Position numbers and translations under genes: made by a program. A stretch of 33,180 nt of DNA from B16-G9 sp964400655 (lineage in GTDB: Bacteria; Bacteroidota; Bacteroidia; Bacteroidales; F082). Below, piece by piece: positions 7,325 to 15,847 of the stretch (within the stretch, counting starts at the first letter, position 1; every line of letters starts with the position of its first letter). The DNA is taken from the NCBI GenBank assembly GCA_964400655.1, contig CAYNVN010000052.1, positions 1-33,180 of the forward strand, in the 5' to 3' direction. The notes beneath the pieces were generated by a model. That model was not told the DNA's origin. It worked only from the letters and a program-made list of their open reading frames with translations, and did no database searches.

Positions 7325-7372
7325 CAGCTCTGTTTTGTTAATAAGTTAAAAATCAAAAGATAAAAGCATATA

Positions 7373-9988
7373 ATGAACTCATCACAAGTTAGAAAGGTTT
7401 TTCTGGATTTCTTTAAAAGCAAAGGTCATCAAATTGTTCCTTCGGCTCCTATGGTGGTTAAAAACGACCCGACGCTTATGTTTACCAATGCCGGAATGAA
7501 CCAGTTTAAAGATATTTTTCTGGGTAATACACAAGCCAAATATTTACGGGTTGCCGATACGCAAAAATGCCTCAGGGTTTCGGGTAAGCATAACGACCTG
7601 GAGGAGGTGGGGCGTGATACTTATCATCATACCATGTTCGAGATGCTGGGAAACTGGTCGTTTGGCGATTATTTTAAAAAGGAGGCCATTGAGTGGGCGT
7701 GGGAGCTGCTTACCGATGTTTACGGAATTGATAAAGAGAGCTTGTATGTGACGGTTTTTGGCGGCGATGAAAAAGACGGGACTGCTGCCGATATGGAGGC
7801 TTTTGATTTTTGGAAGGGATTAATTGCCGAAGACCGGATACTGTTTGGATCTAAAAAGGATAACTTTTGGGAGATGGGCGAAGCCGGTCCCTGCGGGCCG
7901 TGTTCCGAAATTCATATCGACATACGTCGGGATGAGGAGAAAAAAAAGTTGCCGGGAAAAGAACTGGTGAACAAAGACCATCCGGAAGTGATTGAAATAT
8001 GGAACCTCGTGTTTATTGAGTTTAACCGCGCGGCAAACGGTGCTTTAGAACCCCTGCCTGCCAAACATATCGACACCGGAATGGGGTTTGAACGCCTTTC
8101 GATGGTGTTGCAGGGTGTACGCTCAAATTACGATACCGATATATTTGTACCCCTTATTAATAAGGTGGCTGAACTTTCGGGAATACCTTACGGTAATGAT
8201 GAATCGAAAGATATAGCCATGCGAGTTATTGCCGATCACCTGAGAGCCATCGCATTCGCTATTGCCGACGGGCAACTGCCGTCAAACACCGGTGCAGGGT
8301 ATGTTATTCGCCGGATTTTGCGCAGGGCTGTCCGGTACGGTTTTACATTTTTGTCTTTTGATGAGCCTTTCATTTTTAAACTGGTAGAACTGCTTTCATC
8401 TCAAATGGGCGATGTTTTCACTGAACTGAAATCGCAGCAAACATTAATCGAACAGGTTATTAAAGAAGAAGAAACCGCTTTTTTAAGAACCCTTGCACAA
8501 GGTATCAGAAGATTTGAAGGCTATTTAAAACATAATGCCGATAAAAAGGAGATTGACGGCAATTTTGCTTTTGAGCTGTTCGATACGTTTGGTTTTCCCA
8601 TCGACCTTACCAACCTGATGGCAAGAGAAAAGGGCTACGTGGTGGATATGGAAGGTTTTGAAAAGGGTTTGCAGCAACAAAAAGAGCGCTCGCGTAAGGC
8701 TGCCGCCAAAGATACGGAAGACTGGATTGAGTTATTGCCCGGCGTTGAAAGTGAATTTGTAGGATATGATAAGCTGGAAAGCAACGCGCGCATCGTGAAA
8801 TACCGTAAGGTGGTGGCAAAGAAAAAAACCGTTTATGAGGTGGTTTTGGACAAAACCCCTTTTTATGCCGAATCGGGAGGACAGGTTGGCGATACCGGCC
8901 GGTTGATATCGGGTGACGAAACCCTGCAGGTGATTGACACCAAAAAGGAAAACAATCTAATTGTCCATTTGGTTACCGATGAACCGAAAAAAGTTAATGA
9001 GCTTTATACGGCAAAGGTTAATAAAGAAAAAAGATTGCTAACTGCCAATAACCACAGTGCTACCCACTTGATGCACGCGGCACTTCGCAGGGTGCTGGGT
9101 TCGCATGTGGAACAAAAGGGATCGCTGGTTTCTCCCGACAGGCTGAGGTTCGATTTTTCCCATTTCTCTAAAATGAGCGATGAGCAGATAAAACAGGTTG
9201 AGGATTTGGTTAACGATAAAATTCGCGAAAATATTCGTGGAGTTGTTATGCAGGATGTTGCCATTGAGGAGGCAAAAAATATGGGGGCCATGGCCCTGTT
9301 TGGCGAAAAATACGGCGACAGGGTAAGGGTTGTGATTTTTGATAAAGGATATTCCGTTGAGCTTTGCGGAGGAACCCATGTGGAGGCAACCGGACAAATC
9401 GGTTTGTTTAAAATTGTTTCGGAAGGCGGTATTGCCGCCGGAGTCAGGCGTATTGAAGCTGTAACCGGAAAAGCTGCCGAAAAATATGTAAATGAACAGA
9501 TTGAAACCTTAAAAGCGGTTAAATCGCAGTTTAAAAATGCCAATAATGTTGTACAGGCTGTTTCGTCGATGATAGAGGAGAACTCAAAACTTCATAAGGA
9601 GCTTGAAAAATTGCTGAAGGAAAAAAGCGCAGGACTGGGAACAGAGTTGTTTAACCGTGCCCTGCCCGTTGGAGATGTTTTATTCATCGCCGATAAAATT
9701 GATATGGATATGAACAGCGCAAAAAGTATGGCACATATGCTGCGGGCAAAAGCTGATAACGTGGTGGTGGTGCTGGCACTTGAAAATTCGGGAAAAGTAA
9801 ACCTGATTGTTGCGCTATCTGATAAACTTGTTGAAAAAGGATTGCATGCCGGTAATATGATACGCGAAGCTGCCAAACAGGTAAAAGGCGGCGGAGGCGG
9901 CCAGCCTCATTTTGCTACTGCCGGCGGTAAAGATGTTAGCGGCGTTCCCGTGGCGTTTGAAACGGTAAAAAAGATGGTGGCTCAATAA
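7373..9988 (+). CDS. alaS: Alanine--tRNA ligase
   Basis: Cytosolic enzyme charging tRNA-Ala with alanine. Full-length at 871 residues. The catalytic class II core starts with RKVFLDFFKSKGHQIVPSAPMVVKNDPTLMFTNAGMNQFK and includes FEMLGNWSFGDYFKKEAI and the motif 3 region around HLRAIAFAIADG. The editing domain has the zinc site HSATH (His561/His565) and CGGTH (Cys665/His669), so proofreading of Ser/Gly mischarging is intact. The C-Ala domain ends with a glycine-rich GGGGGQPHFATAGG motif. It stands alone between divergent M23 and downstream TPR genes; no terminator is clear after 9988. The start has the standard N-terminus. Confidence 0.98.
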   Translation: MNSSQVRKVFLDFFKSKGHQIVPSAPMVVKNDPTLMFTNAGMNQFKDIFLGNTQAKYLRVADTQKCLRVSGKHNDLEEVGRDTYHHTMFEMLGNWSFGDYFKKEAIEWAWELLTDVYGIDKESLYVTVFGGDEKDGTAADMEAFDFWKGLIAEDRILFGSKKDNFWEMGEAGPCGPCSEIHIDIRRDEEKKKLPGKELVNKDHPEVIEIWNLVFIEFNRAANGALEPLPAKHIDTGMGFERLSMVLQGVRSNYDTDIFVPLINKVAELSGIPYGNDESKDIAMRVIADHLRAIAFAIADGQLPSNTGAGYVIRRILRRAVRYGFTFLSFDEPFIFKLVELLSSQMGDVFTELKSQQTLIEQVIKEEETAFLRTLAQGIRRFEGYLKHNADKKEIDGNFAFELFDTFGFPIDLTNLMAREKGYVVDMEGFEKGLQQQKERSRKAAAKDTEDWIELLPGVESEFVGYDKLESNARIVKYRKVVAKKKTVYEVVLDKTPFYAESGGQVGDTGRLISGDETLQVIDTKKENNLIVHLVTDEPKKVNELYTAKVNKEKRLLTANNHSATHLMHAALRRVLGSHVEQKGSLVSPDRLRFDFSHFSKMSDEQIKQVEDLVNDKIRENIRGVVMQDVAIEEAKNMGAMALFGEKYGDRVRVVIFDKGYSVELCGGTHVEATGQIGLFKIVSEGGIAAGVRRIEAVTGKAAEKYVNEQIETLKAVKSQFKNANNVVQAVSSMIEENSKLHKELEKLLKEKSAGLGTELFNRALPVGDVLFIADKIDMDMNSAKSMAHMLRAKADNVVVVLALENSGKVNLIVALSDKLVEKGLHAGNMIREAAKQVKGGGGGQPHFATAGGKDVSGVPVAFETVKKMVAQ

Positions 9989-10159
9989 ACTTTCCGGCCG
10001 GTGATTAACAGCCCTTTTGATGTTGTTAACAGGTAGCTGCTAAATTTTTGTAGATAAGTGGAAAAAAATTGTAATTTTATTGCACTATATGAGTTGGCAG
10101 GCTGTTTAATGTTTTTAAATTTAGCACTCCAACCAAAAAATAATAATTAATTTAAACTT

Positions 10160-11386
10160 ATGATCAGGAAGTACTATCTGTTTTATTCTGTTATACTGCT
10201 GGTTAGCTTGTGGTTTGTCCCCTTGGGTGTGATGGCCCAGCAAGATGATAATTGTGATGACCAGGATGAGCTTGTTAACTATTCTACTTTAAGTCCGGTA
10301 CAGTCTTCAATTACAAAAGCAAAGGGATGGGCGATTCAAAACAACGGAAAGTGGGTTTCGTCACCCAACAGAATACCGTATGCCGATGAAAAAACCAATA
10401 AAAGTAACGAACCGAGCAGAAAACTGGGGCAGGATAATTTCATATCATTGGAACTCCGGAAAATTATGATAAAAGATAAGCAATACAATGTGCTTATTAA
10501 AAAATATCACGACGGAGTATATGAGTTTCCCGTTTTGCATGAAAACTGGGAGGCTTTCAATTCACTCGATTATTATGTTTTTAAAAGCGAACTGCTTAGT
10601 AAGATATTGCCGCAGGATATTCCTTTTAACAATAAATATGCTGTTAACCTGAATGCTTTTGCCCGAGGTACCATCAAAAACTACGACCCGAAACGTGAAG
10701 AGGATATGATTGTAGCGGATGTGCAGAGTGTTTTATCGGGCGAGGAGGTTAACGACTGGAATCTGGTTTTTGCCGTTTATCCTATAAAAAACGGGGATAA
10801 TGAGGTGGTGCGGTTCAAGCTGATAAAAACTTTCCGAAAGGCTTATCTCGCCAGCTATTTTGTGGCTCCCGATAACTGGTCGAAACTTTTTGACAGAACT
10901 TTTTATGAGGTGCCGCTTTATGTTTTTAAATCCTTTATCAGGAACTCGGAAGAGTATTATGTTCCGGTTGAGGAGATAGCCGATTCGGCTAATAACCTTT
11001 ACCTGAGTTATTACAATCGCGGGGTGCTGAAGTATCAAATGGGCGATTATCCTTCTGCCATCGATTTCTTTATTAAATCTCTGGAGGTAAATCCCGAAAC
11101 AGATGATTTTCTCATCTTCTCCTATCTTGGAAATGCACGAAGTAAAATGCACCTCTATAACGATGCCATTGGCGATTACGACAAGGCTTTAGAGTTAAAA
11201 CCTAAAAGTGTAATGGATTACTCCGACTGGATTAAGAATTATTATAACAGAGGAGTGGCCAAATATTTTATGGATGACCTGGATGGTGCTTGTCGCGACT
11301 GGAAAAAGGCACTGGAAATGGGTTTTGGCCCTGCCCACGATTATATTACTAAGTTTTGCGGAGAAGAGTATGAGCTTAAGGAGTAA
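10160..11386 (+). CDS. Secreted TPR-repeat protein, first gene of an envelope cluster
   Basis: A predicted periplasmic or surface protein of 408 residues. The signal peptide (YYLFYSVILLVSLWF...) ends at about VMAQ, residue 27. Residues 28-275 are not a family I recognise. The C-terminus has three TPR units at roughly 283-312 (YYNRGVLKYQMGDYPSAIDF), 320-350 and 360-390 (YYNRGVAKYFMDDLDGACRDW), the kind that bind partner proteins. A Cys pair at 32 and 400 could allow a disulphide, which is inference. The next gene begins inside its last 17 bases, so the two are translationally coupled and likely work together. I cannot assign a molecular function. Confidence 0.75.
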   Translation: MIRKYYLFYSVILLVSLWFVPLGVMAQQDDNCDDQDELVNYSTLSPVQSSITKAKGWAIQNNGKWVSSPNRIPYADEKTNKSNEPSRKLGQDNFISLELRKIMIKDKQYNVLIKKYHDGVYEFPVLHENWEAFNSLDYYVFKSELLSKILPQDIPFNNKYAVNLNAFARGTIKNYDPKREEDMIVADVQSVLSGEEVNDWNLVFAVYPIKNGDNEVVRFKLIKTFRKAYLASYFVAPDNWSKLFDRTFYEVPLYVFKSFIRNSEEYYVPVEEIADSANNLYLSYYNRGVLKYQMGDYPSAIDFFIKSLEVNPETDDFLIFSYLGNARSKMHLYNDAIGDYDKALELKPKSVMDYSDWIKNYYNRGVAKYFMDDLDGACRDWKKALEMGFGPAHDYITKFCGEEYELKE

Positions 11387-12563
11387 AAAATATTATCCTC
11401 TCAGGCTGATGAAAACAGGGCTGTTGTTTTTGCTGCTTTTTTTAGGTATGAACCTGTATGCCCAAAAGCTCAACGAAAATTCTTATCGCTTTAAAGATAA
11501 CTGGGTTGCGGGAGCCAATATTGGTTTCTCGCAGTTTTACGGCGATGCTTCCAACAGCGGTTATTTCGAAAAATTTAAAGGTCAGATTGCTCTTACTGCT
11601 GGTTTATCCGGACGGAAAATGTTTACTCCGGCTCTGGGTTTAGGTATGAACTTTCAATATTCAGGTATAAAAAGCGAAAAACTGTTCAACAGTGTGGGGC
11701 AACCGGTAAATTATGCACTGTCGGGGAGCTATTTTGATTTTAATGTACATGGCTATCTTAATTTTGCCGATCTGTTTTGGGGGTATAATCCCGACAGGGT
11801 ATTTTCGGTATATGCAACCCTTGGCCTTGGAGTGGGGTTTTGGAATACCACCCTGAACGATTACGATTCGGGATTTGTGTTTAACAGCGGAGGCAGTTAT
11901 TATGGAATCGATTACAAAAAAGCCGCTTTTGTAATGCCCTTTGGCGTTGGAATGAACTTTAAAATCAGTAAAAGTCTGGCGATTAATGTTGAAGGAAACC
12001 TGAGAACGGTGCTGAACGACGATGTGGATGTTTGGCGCGACGGATTTCCGTTTGATCAGCATTTTCTTACAACTGTAGGGGTTTCCTACTACATCAATTA
12101 CGGTTTTGCCGTTAAAAAGAAAAAACCATGCGGATGCGATAAAAAAGCAGAACCCGAAAAGAAAATGGTTCCCATTCCATTTTACGATTACAACGAAAAA
12201 ACAAAAAGCGAAGGTGAATTACAGAAAAAGTCGCCTCCCGTTAAACCCGTTCAAAAAAAGGCAGAGGTATTAATTCCGATTGAAGATAAATCCACTAAAG
12301 GCATTGTTTACAGGGTACAAATTTTAGCCAAACGAACCAAACTTGCCGACCTTGCACTGTTTAAAAAGAAATATGCCATTACCGATGATGTTCACGAAAA
12401 TTTTCAGGATGGTGTTTACCGCTACTCAATCGGCTATTTCAGAAATTACAAAGATGCACTTAATTACAGCCGTATAATTAAAAGCAAAGGGGTGTTTGAT
12501 GCTTTTGTGGTTGTGTATAAAGATAATGTTAGAGTTCCTCTTACGTCGGCTCTGAAAAAATAG
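11370..12563 (+). CDS. Outer-membrane beta-barrel protein with C-terminal SPOR-like domain
   Basis: 397 residues from the ATG at 11370; ATG at 11409 (MKTGLLFLLLFLG) gives a tidier signal peptide, while GGAGAAGAG just before 11370 supports the longer form. After the signal (NLYAQ) come about 220 residues of alternating amphipathic strands with aromatic girdle residues (NWVAGANIGFSQFYGDAS, VYATLGLGVGFWNTTL, LRTVLNDDVDVW, VGVSYYINYGF), typical of an 8-10 strand barrel. A Lys/Pro-rich periplasmic linker with a CGC motif follows, and then a SPOR-like fold (YRVQILAKRTKLAD..., YRYSIGYFRNYKDALNYSRIIKSKG...AFVVVYKDN), a domain known to bind denuded peptidoglycan glycan. The likely role is to tie the outer membrane to the cell wall. 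It overlaps the TPR gene by 17 bases and is a paralogue of the next gene. Confidence 0.78.
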   Translation: MSLRSKKYYPLRLMKTGLLFLLLFLGMNLYAQKLNENSYRFKDNWVAGANIGFSQFYGDASNSGYFEKFKGQIALTAGLSGRKMFTPALGLGMNFQYSGIKSEKLFNSVGQPVNYALSGSYFDFNVHGYLNFADLFWGYNPDRVFSVYATLGLGVGFWNTTLNDYDSGFVFNSGGSYYGIDYKKAAFVMPFGVGMNFKISKSLAINVEGNLRTVLNDDVDVWRDGFPFDQHFLTTVGVSYYINYGFAVKKKKPCGCDKKAEPEKKMVPIPFYDYNEKTKSEGELQKKSPPVKPVQKKAEVLIPIEDKSTKGIVYRVQILAKRTKLADLALFKKKYAITDDVHENFQDGVYRYSIGYFRNYKDALNYSRIIKSKGVFDAFVVVYKDNVRVPLTSALKK

Positions 12564-12636
12564 CTGCCTTTTTCTATAAACAAAATACGGTTAATAAAAA
12601 GAAAAGCAGGTACTCTTGCGTTTCAGGGGTTTTTTA

Positions 12637-12650
12637 CCTTTACATAAAGG
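12637..12650. repeat. Short palindrome before the second barrel gene
   Basis: CCTTTA CA TAAAGG, perfect six-base arms, lies 45 bases before the TTG start at 12695 and is followed by a T-rich stretch. It overlaps TACCTTTA (12635-12642), one mismatch from the TAnnTTTG promoter element. It may be an operator, a weak terminator for the upstream gene, or chance. Confidence 0.3.
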
Positions 12651-12694
12651 ATTTTTATTAATATTAGTTTGTTAACAAATTTAATTACAACGAT

Positions 12695-13489
12695 TTGAAG
12701 AAATCGACCCAGATAGTCTTATGGCTTTTTACAGCCTTGTTTTTGCTTCGGGCTAATATTGCCTTGGGGCAAAATGAAAAATCACATTTGAAAATTCCTG
12801 AAAACTGGGTTTTCAGATTTAGTATTGGAAAAACACAGTTCTACGGTGATGCAAGCCATGATGATAAATGGGAAAAACTGATGACCGAATCGAGGCTGAG
12901 TTATTCGGGAAGTGCGCGTAAACAGTTTAACAAAGTTTTTGGTTTTGGCAGCGAGATGTTTTATTCAAAGGTCAGAAGTCGTAAAGGACTTGATAATATG
13001 CCCGTACCTTTACAATATGAACTTGCATCTTATTATGTGGATTTGAACCTGTTTATGTTTATCGATCTGTCGGCACTGGTCTTCAGAGACGGTTCTCTCC
13101 ACCGGTTTTCGGCTTTTGCTACGGGAGGATTTGGTTATGCACTTTGGAAAAGTACACTTACTGATGTAAACACGGGCGAAGAAAAACATTCGGGGCATAC
13201 ATATAACGGGCAGTATTACTCAAAAGGCAGTCCGATGATTCCGCTTACCTTTGGTTTTAAATTTGCCGTTAATTATGAGTGGTTAATTTATGTGGATGTT
13301 CAGATGCGGACAGTTTTAAATGATCAGTTGGATGTTTGGGTTGGCGGTAGCCCGTTCGATTTTTTGTTTAATGCTTCGCTCGGTGTATCTTACCGGCTTA
13401 ATTACCCCAAATGGCCGGTTTCAAAAAAATCGAAACAATCAAAAATGAACCGTAGATTTCTGGAAAGGGTTTATTATAAACACCATTAG
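12695..13489 (+). CDS. Outer-membrane beta-barrel protein, paralogue of the SPOR-tailed barrel
   Basis: A secreted barrel protein of 264 residues with a signal peptide ending NIALGQ. It aligns along its length with the barrel of the preceding gene: ENWVFRFSIGKTQFYGDAS against DNWVAGANIGFSQFYGDAS, a shared SAFATGGFGYALWKSTL-type strand, the RTVLND-(2)-DVW motif and a SLGVSYRLNY end. It lacks the linker and SPOR domain, so it would not hold peptidoglycan itself. There is no ATG near the 5' end; the start is taken as TTG at 12695, which gives MKKSTQIVLW. The last 4 bases overlap the stop of the convergent transglutaminase-like gene. The role is unknown; duplication followed by loss or gain of the tail is inferred. 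Confidence 0.75.
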   Translation: MKKSTQIVLWLFTALFLLRANIALGQNEKSHLKIPENWVFRFSIGKTQFYGDASHDDKWEKLMTESRLSYSGSARKQFNKVFGFGSEMFYSKVRSRKGLDNMPVPLQYELASYYVDLNLFMFIDLSALVFRDGSLHRFSAFATGGFGYALWKSTLTDVNTGEEKHSGHTYNGQYYSKGSPMIPLTFGFKFAVNYEWLIYVDVQMRTVLNDQLDVWVGGSPFDFLFNASLGVSYRLNYPKWPVSKKSKQSKMNRRFLERVYYKHH

Positions 13490-15066
13490 TAAAAGAGCAA
13501 ACTCTTGTTTGAAATAATAAATGGCCTTTCGTCGGTAAAATGTTCTGCGAAATCTTTTTCTGAAATAATATAGAGCCCCTTTTCCGGTACGGAGGCTTTA
13601 ATGGTTCCTCGGTAATTGGCTAAGCAGGCATTATAAAAATTCCATCCATCATTATCCCATATAAAAATATTGTATTTGCGATGTGGTTTTAAATACCGGT
13701 AGGGTGCAGTTTGTGTAAGAGTGATTTGCTGTTGGGATGTTGTGCTTTTACCGGATAAGAATCTGACGGAATTATGATTCTGTAATAAAAAGGGTACACC
13801 TGCAGGTATTGTCTTTTTGTTTCGGATAATAACGGGAAGATAAACAATGTTTAACCCCATTTTTGTAAAGTTTGCTTCTGTATTATAATTTGTAAGGCTC
13901 CAGTGAACCGGATGCCATGCTCCGTTGTTAAAAACAGCAAGATAGGTGTATTTTGACGTGTCGGTTAACGGTATTAAAACATCCGATACCGGAATATATT
14001 CTTCCGTAACATCCTTGTAATTAAACTGTCCGAGAAATGCCGGCGTGTGTTCGCTTATCTTTTTTATTCTGAAAAGAGTGGTCGAATCGTCTTTGTACTC
14101 TCTGCGGAACACTTTTGGAATACGGCCGGGAGCAATGAATCTGTCGGAAGGAACATTGGACCTGAAAACGGGAATAAAACTATTGTCGTCAATTTTTACC
14201 ACAGGCCAAAATAATCCGCCGGCACTGTCGGCAAAATAGGGAGAGTAATCCATGGTGGAAGCAATACCGAAACTTCTGAAAGCCTTTACTTCGTATATGG
14301 CCAGATCACGGTAATTTCCGAAACCTGTTTCGGATATTTCGCTTAGCGTAGGATAATTGAAATGCTTTTCGAAGCGTTTGTCAAATTTAATATCATTTGA
14401 CACCATACGGTGAATATTGGATATCAATGTAATAAGGTCGGTCTGATTGCCGGGCAGGATGCTGAACAGACCGGTACAATACTTTTCTCTGAAAAAATGC
14501 CGGAATGGCTCCGGCTTTTCGTTGGCAACCCTGTAAGGCAAAATGTATTCGTAAAAATCGTTATAAGAATAGGCATAATCATTAAAAAAGGGGTGTTCAC
14601 GGCAATAAAAAGCCGAATCGATGGTGGTGGTAAGCAAAGGGGCGGTAACCGAATGAATGTCCAAAATAATGGTGTCGGGTTGGAGTATTAATTTGCCGTG
14701 TTTCTCCTCGGTTAACCTGAAATGTTTTATCAGCGTATGGTAATCGGGATAATCTTTTAGCGGGAATGTGTAAACTTTTCCGTTGGAATCCGTTAAGCGA
14801 TAACTAATTTCGTAATGGCTGCCCATGTTGGCAATCAGGTAAAAGAGTGCTTTTCTTTTTGCCGAATCATCCTTGTTCTCATATTTCACCAAAGCCTCCA
14901 GAAACTGTGTCCGGTTAATTCCCGAAAGGTCAATAATTTTTCTGACCGGTTTGGGTATGCCCGGTGCTTTTGATTTTAAACATGAGCTGCCAAGCCAAAG
15001 GATTAGCCCCACCAACAACAGGTTATATATTTTGTTCCGTAACACCTTATTACAAAGATAGAACAA
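13486..15066 (-). CDS. Lipoprotein with degenerate transglutaminase-like domain
   Basis: 526 residues, exported: a hydrophobic signal ends in the lipobox LGSSC (Cys29). Residues about 68-300 follow a Bacteroidota transglutaminase-like family: FYLIANMGSHY, FNDYAYSYNDFYEYILPYRVANEKPEPFR, and TGFGNYRDLAIYEVKAFRSFGIASTMDYSPYFAD. In active relatives the last segment reads G-x-C-x-D-L, and a GHSW or NHAW motif follows. Here the Cys position is Tyr252 (codon TAC) and the His position is GGLFW (283-287). Two of three catalytic residues are therefore missing although the fold residues remain, pointing to a binding rather than catalytic role. The C-terminal 200 residues look like beta-sandwich. It starts 19 bases after the DUF5063 gene. 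Confidence 0.75.
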   Translation of the reverse strand: MFYLCNKVLRNKIYNLLLVGLILWLGSSCLKSKAPGIPKPVRKIIDLSGINRTQFLEALVKYENKDDSAKRKALFYLIANMGSHYEISYRLTDSNGKVYTFPLKDYPDYHTLIKHFRLTEEKHGKLILQPDTIILDIHSVTAPLLTTTIDSAFYCREHPFFNDYAYSYNDFYEYILPYRVANEKPEPFRHFFREKYCTGLFSILPGNQTDLITLISNIHRMVSNDIKFDKRFEKHFNYPTLSEISETGFGNYRDLAIYEVKAFRSFGIASTMDYSPYFADSAGGLFWPVVKIDDNSFIPVFRSNVPSDRFIAPGRIPKVFRREYKDDSTTLFRIKKISEHTPAFLGQFNYKDVTEEYIPVSDVLIPLTDTSKYTYLAVFNNGAWHPVHWSLTNYNTEANFTKMGLNIVYLPVIIRNKKTIPAGVPFLLQNHNSVRFLSGKSTTSQQQITLTQTAPYRYLKPHRKYNIFIWDNDGWNFYNACLANYRGTIKASVPEKGLYIISEKDFAEHFTDERPFIISNKSLLFY

Positions 15067-15085
15067 AATTAGGTATGCGGGAAAA

Positions 15086-15643
15086 CTAAATCAGGTCGAG
15101 CGATTGCTGATAAGCAGGAGGATCGCCGGCATTTTCGTACAATACCGAATGGACTTTGGGAATGATATTACCGATGCGGTAACCCCAGTGGGTTTCAAAC
15201 AATAATTTGCATTCGGCAACGGCATTCTGGCGCGCGGCATGGGTGTTTTTTTTAAATAAAAGAACAAAATCTTTTAAATCCTGGTAAATGTCGGTGATGT
15301 TTTCCGACAGGCTGGCTTTTACCGGTTCGTTCTCGTTAATCAGTTCGGGGTTGATAATCCAATATTCATCACTGTTCCCGAATTTGTCGCGTAACATGTA
15401 AAACATATTTTCCCATTGTTCCAGTGTTACAAACCGTTCGTTGGCTTCGGGATATTCCACATCCACCTTTGGTAAAAAACTTCCTTTTAAATAGAGCAAC
15501 GGTAAAATGCGGTGCATAAATTCCATCACTCCTTTTGCCGAATTCGATTCGCAGGTATCAAGATAATTGCAAAATTCCTGTGCAATGGCAACGGTTTCAA
15601 GAACAGGTTTGGTTAAGGTGATATCTTCGGGAGGTTGTGTCAT
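15086..15643 (-). CDS. DUF5063 domain protein
   Basis: A soluble, mostly helical protein of 185 residues without signal peptide or membrane segment. It fits DUF5063 as I know it: an N-terminal VAIAQEFCNYLDTCESNSAKGVMEFMHRILPLLYLKG segment, central LEQWENMFYMLRDKFGNSDEYW, a DIYQDLKDFVLLFKKNT stretch, and the C-terminal AVAECKLLFETHWGYRIGNIIPKVHSVLY, with conserved Trp-Gly and aromatic residues. The biochemical role of the family is unknown. It is first in a two-gene unit with the degenerate transglutaminase-like lipoprotein. A good -7 element lies 20 bases before its ATG. Confidence 0.82.
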   Translation of the reverse strand: MTQPPEDITLTKPVLETVAIAQEFCNYLDTCESNSAKGVMEFMHRILPLLYLKGSFLPKVDVEYPEANERFVTLEQWENMFYMLRDKFGNSDEYWIINPELINENEPVKASLSENITDIYQDLKDFVLLFKKNTHAARQNAVAECKLLFETHWGYRIGNIIPKVHSVLYENAGDPPAYQQSLDLI

Positions 15644-15662
15644 ATTGCTGTTTTTAAAAGAG

Positions 15663-15670
15663 CAAAATTA
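15663..15670 (-). promoter_or_regulatory. Promoter -7 element for the DUF5063 unit
   Basis: TAATTTTG followed by CT on the minus strand matches TAnnTTTG and stands 20 bases before the ATG at 15643. No clear -33 TTG is seen. Confidence 0.5.
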
Positions 15671-15795
15671 ATTAATATCGTGTTATAACATGACGAAATT
15701 GACTTTTATTAACCGGCGGTTTGGCGGTATCGATTTTTTTATTGGTTTTATTATTCAGGATTGATGGGAAAATGATATTTTAAAAGTAATAATAA

Positions 15796-15803
15796 TACCT
15801 TTG
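15796..15803 (+). promoter_or_regulatory. Promoter -7 element for the propeller-transglutaminase gene
   Basis: TACCTTTG matches TAnnTTTG and lies 45 bases before the ATG at 15848. No convincing -33 element is visible in the AT-rich stretch upstream. Confidence 0.5.
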
Positions 15804-15847
15804 TAAGGTTAACGGATTGAAATCAATAACAGGTAAATAAAACGCAA

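Larger units (their letters stand above)
7294..7328. repeat. Inverted repeat forming overlapping divergent promoters
   Basis: The arms GCTGCAAAATTA (7294-7305) and TAAATTTGCAGC (7317-7328) are inverted copies with one mismatch in 12, separated by 11 bases. Each arm holds a -7 element, and the outer GCTG/CAGC of each falls exactly 19 bases from the opposite -7 element, where the -33 motif is expected (only its TG matches TTTG). Confidence 0.7.

Noticed and set aside
9004..9543. 179-codon minus-strand frame inside alaS
   Set aside because: It lies wholly within the conserved editing domain coding sequence of alaS; Ser/Ile/Phe-rich composition typical of an antisense shadow.
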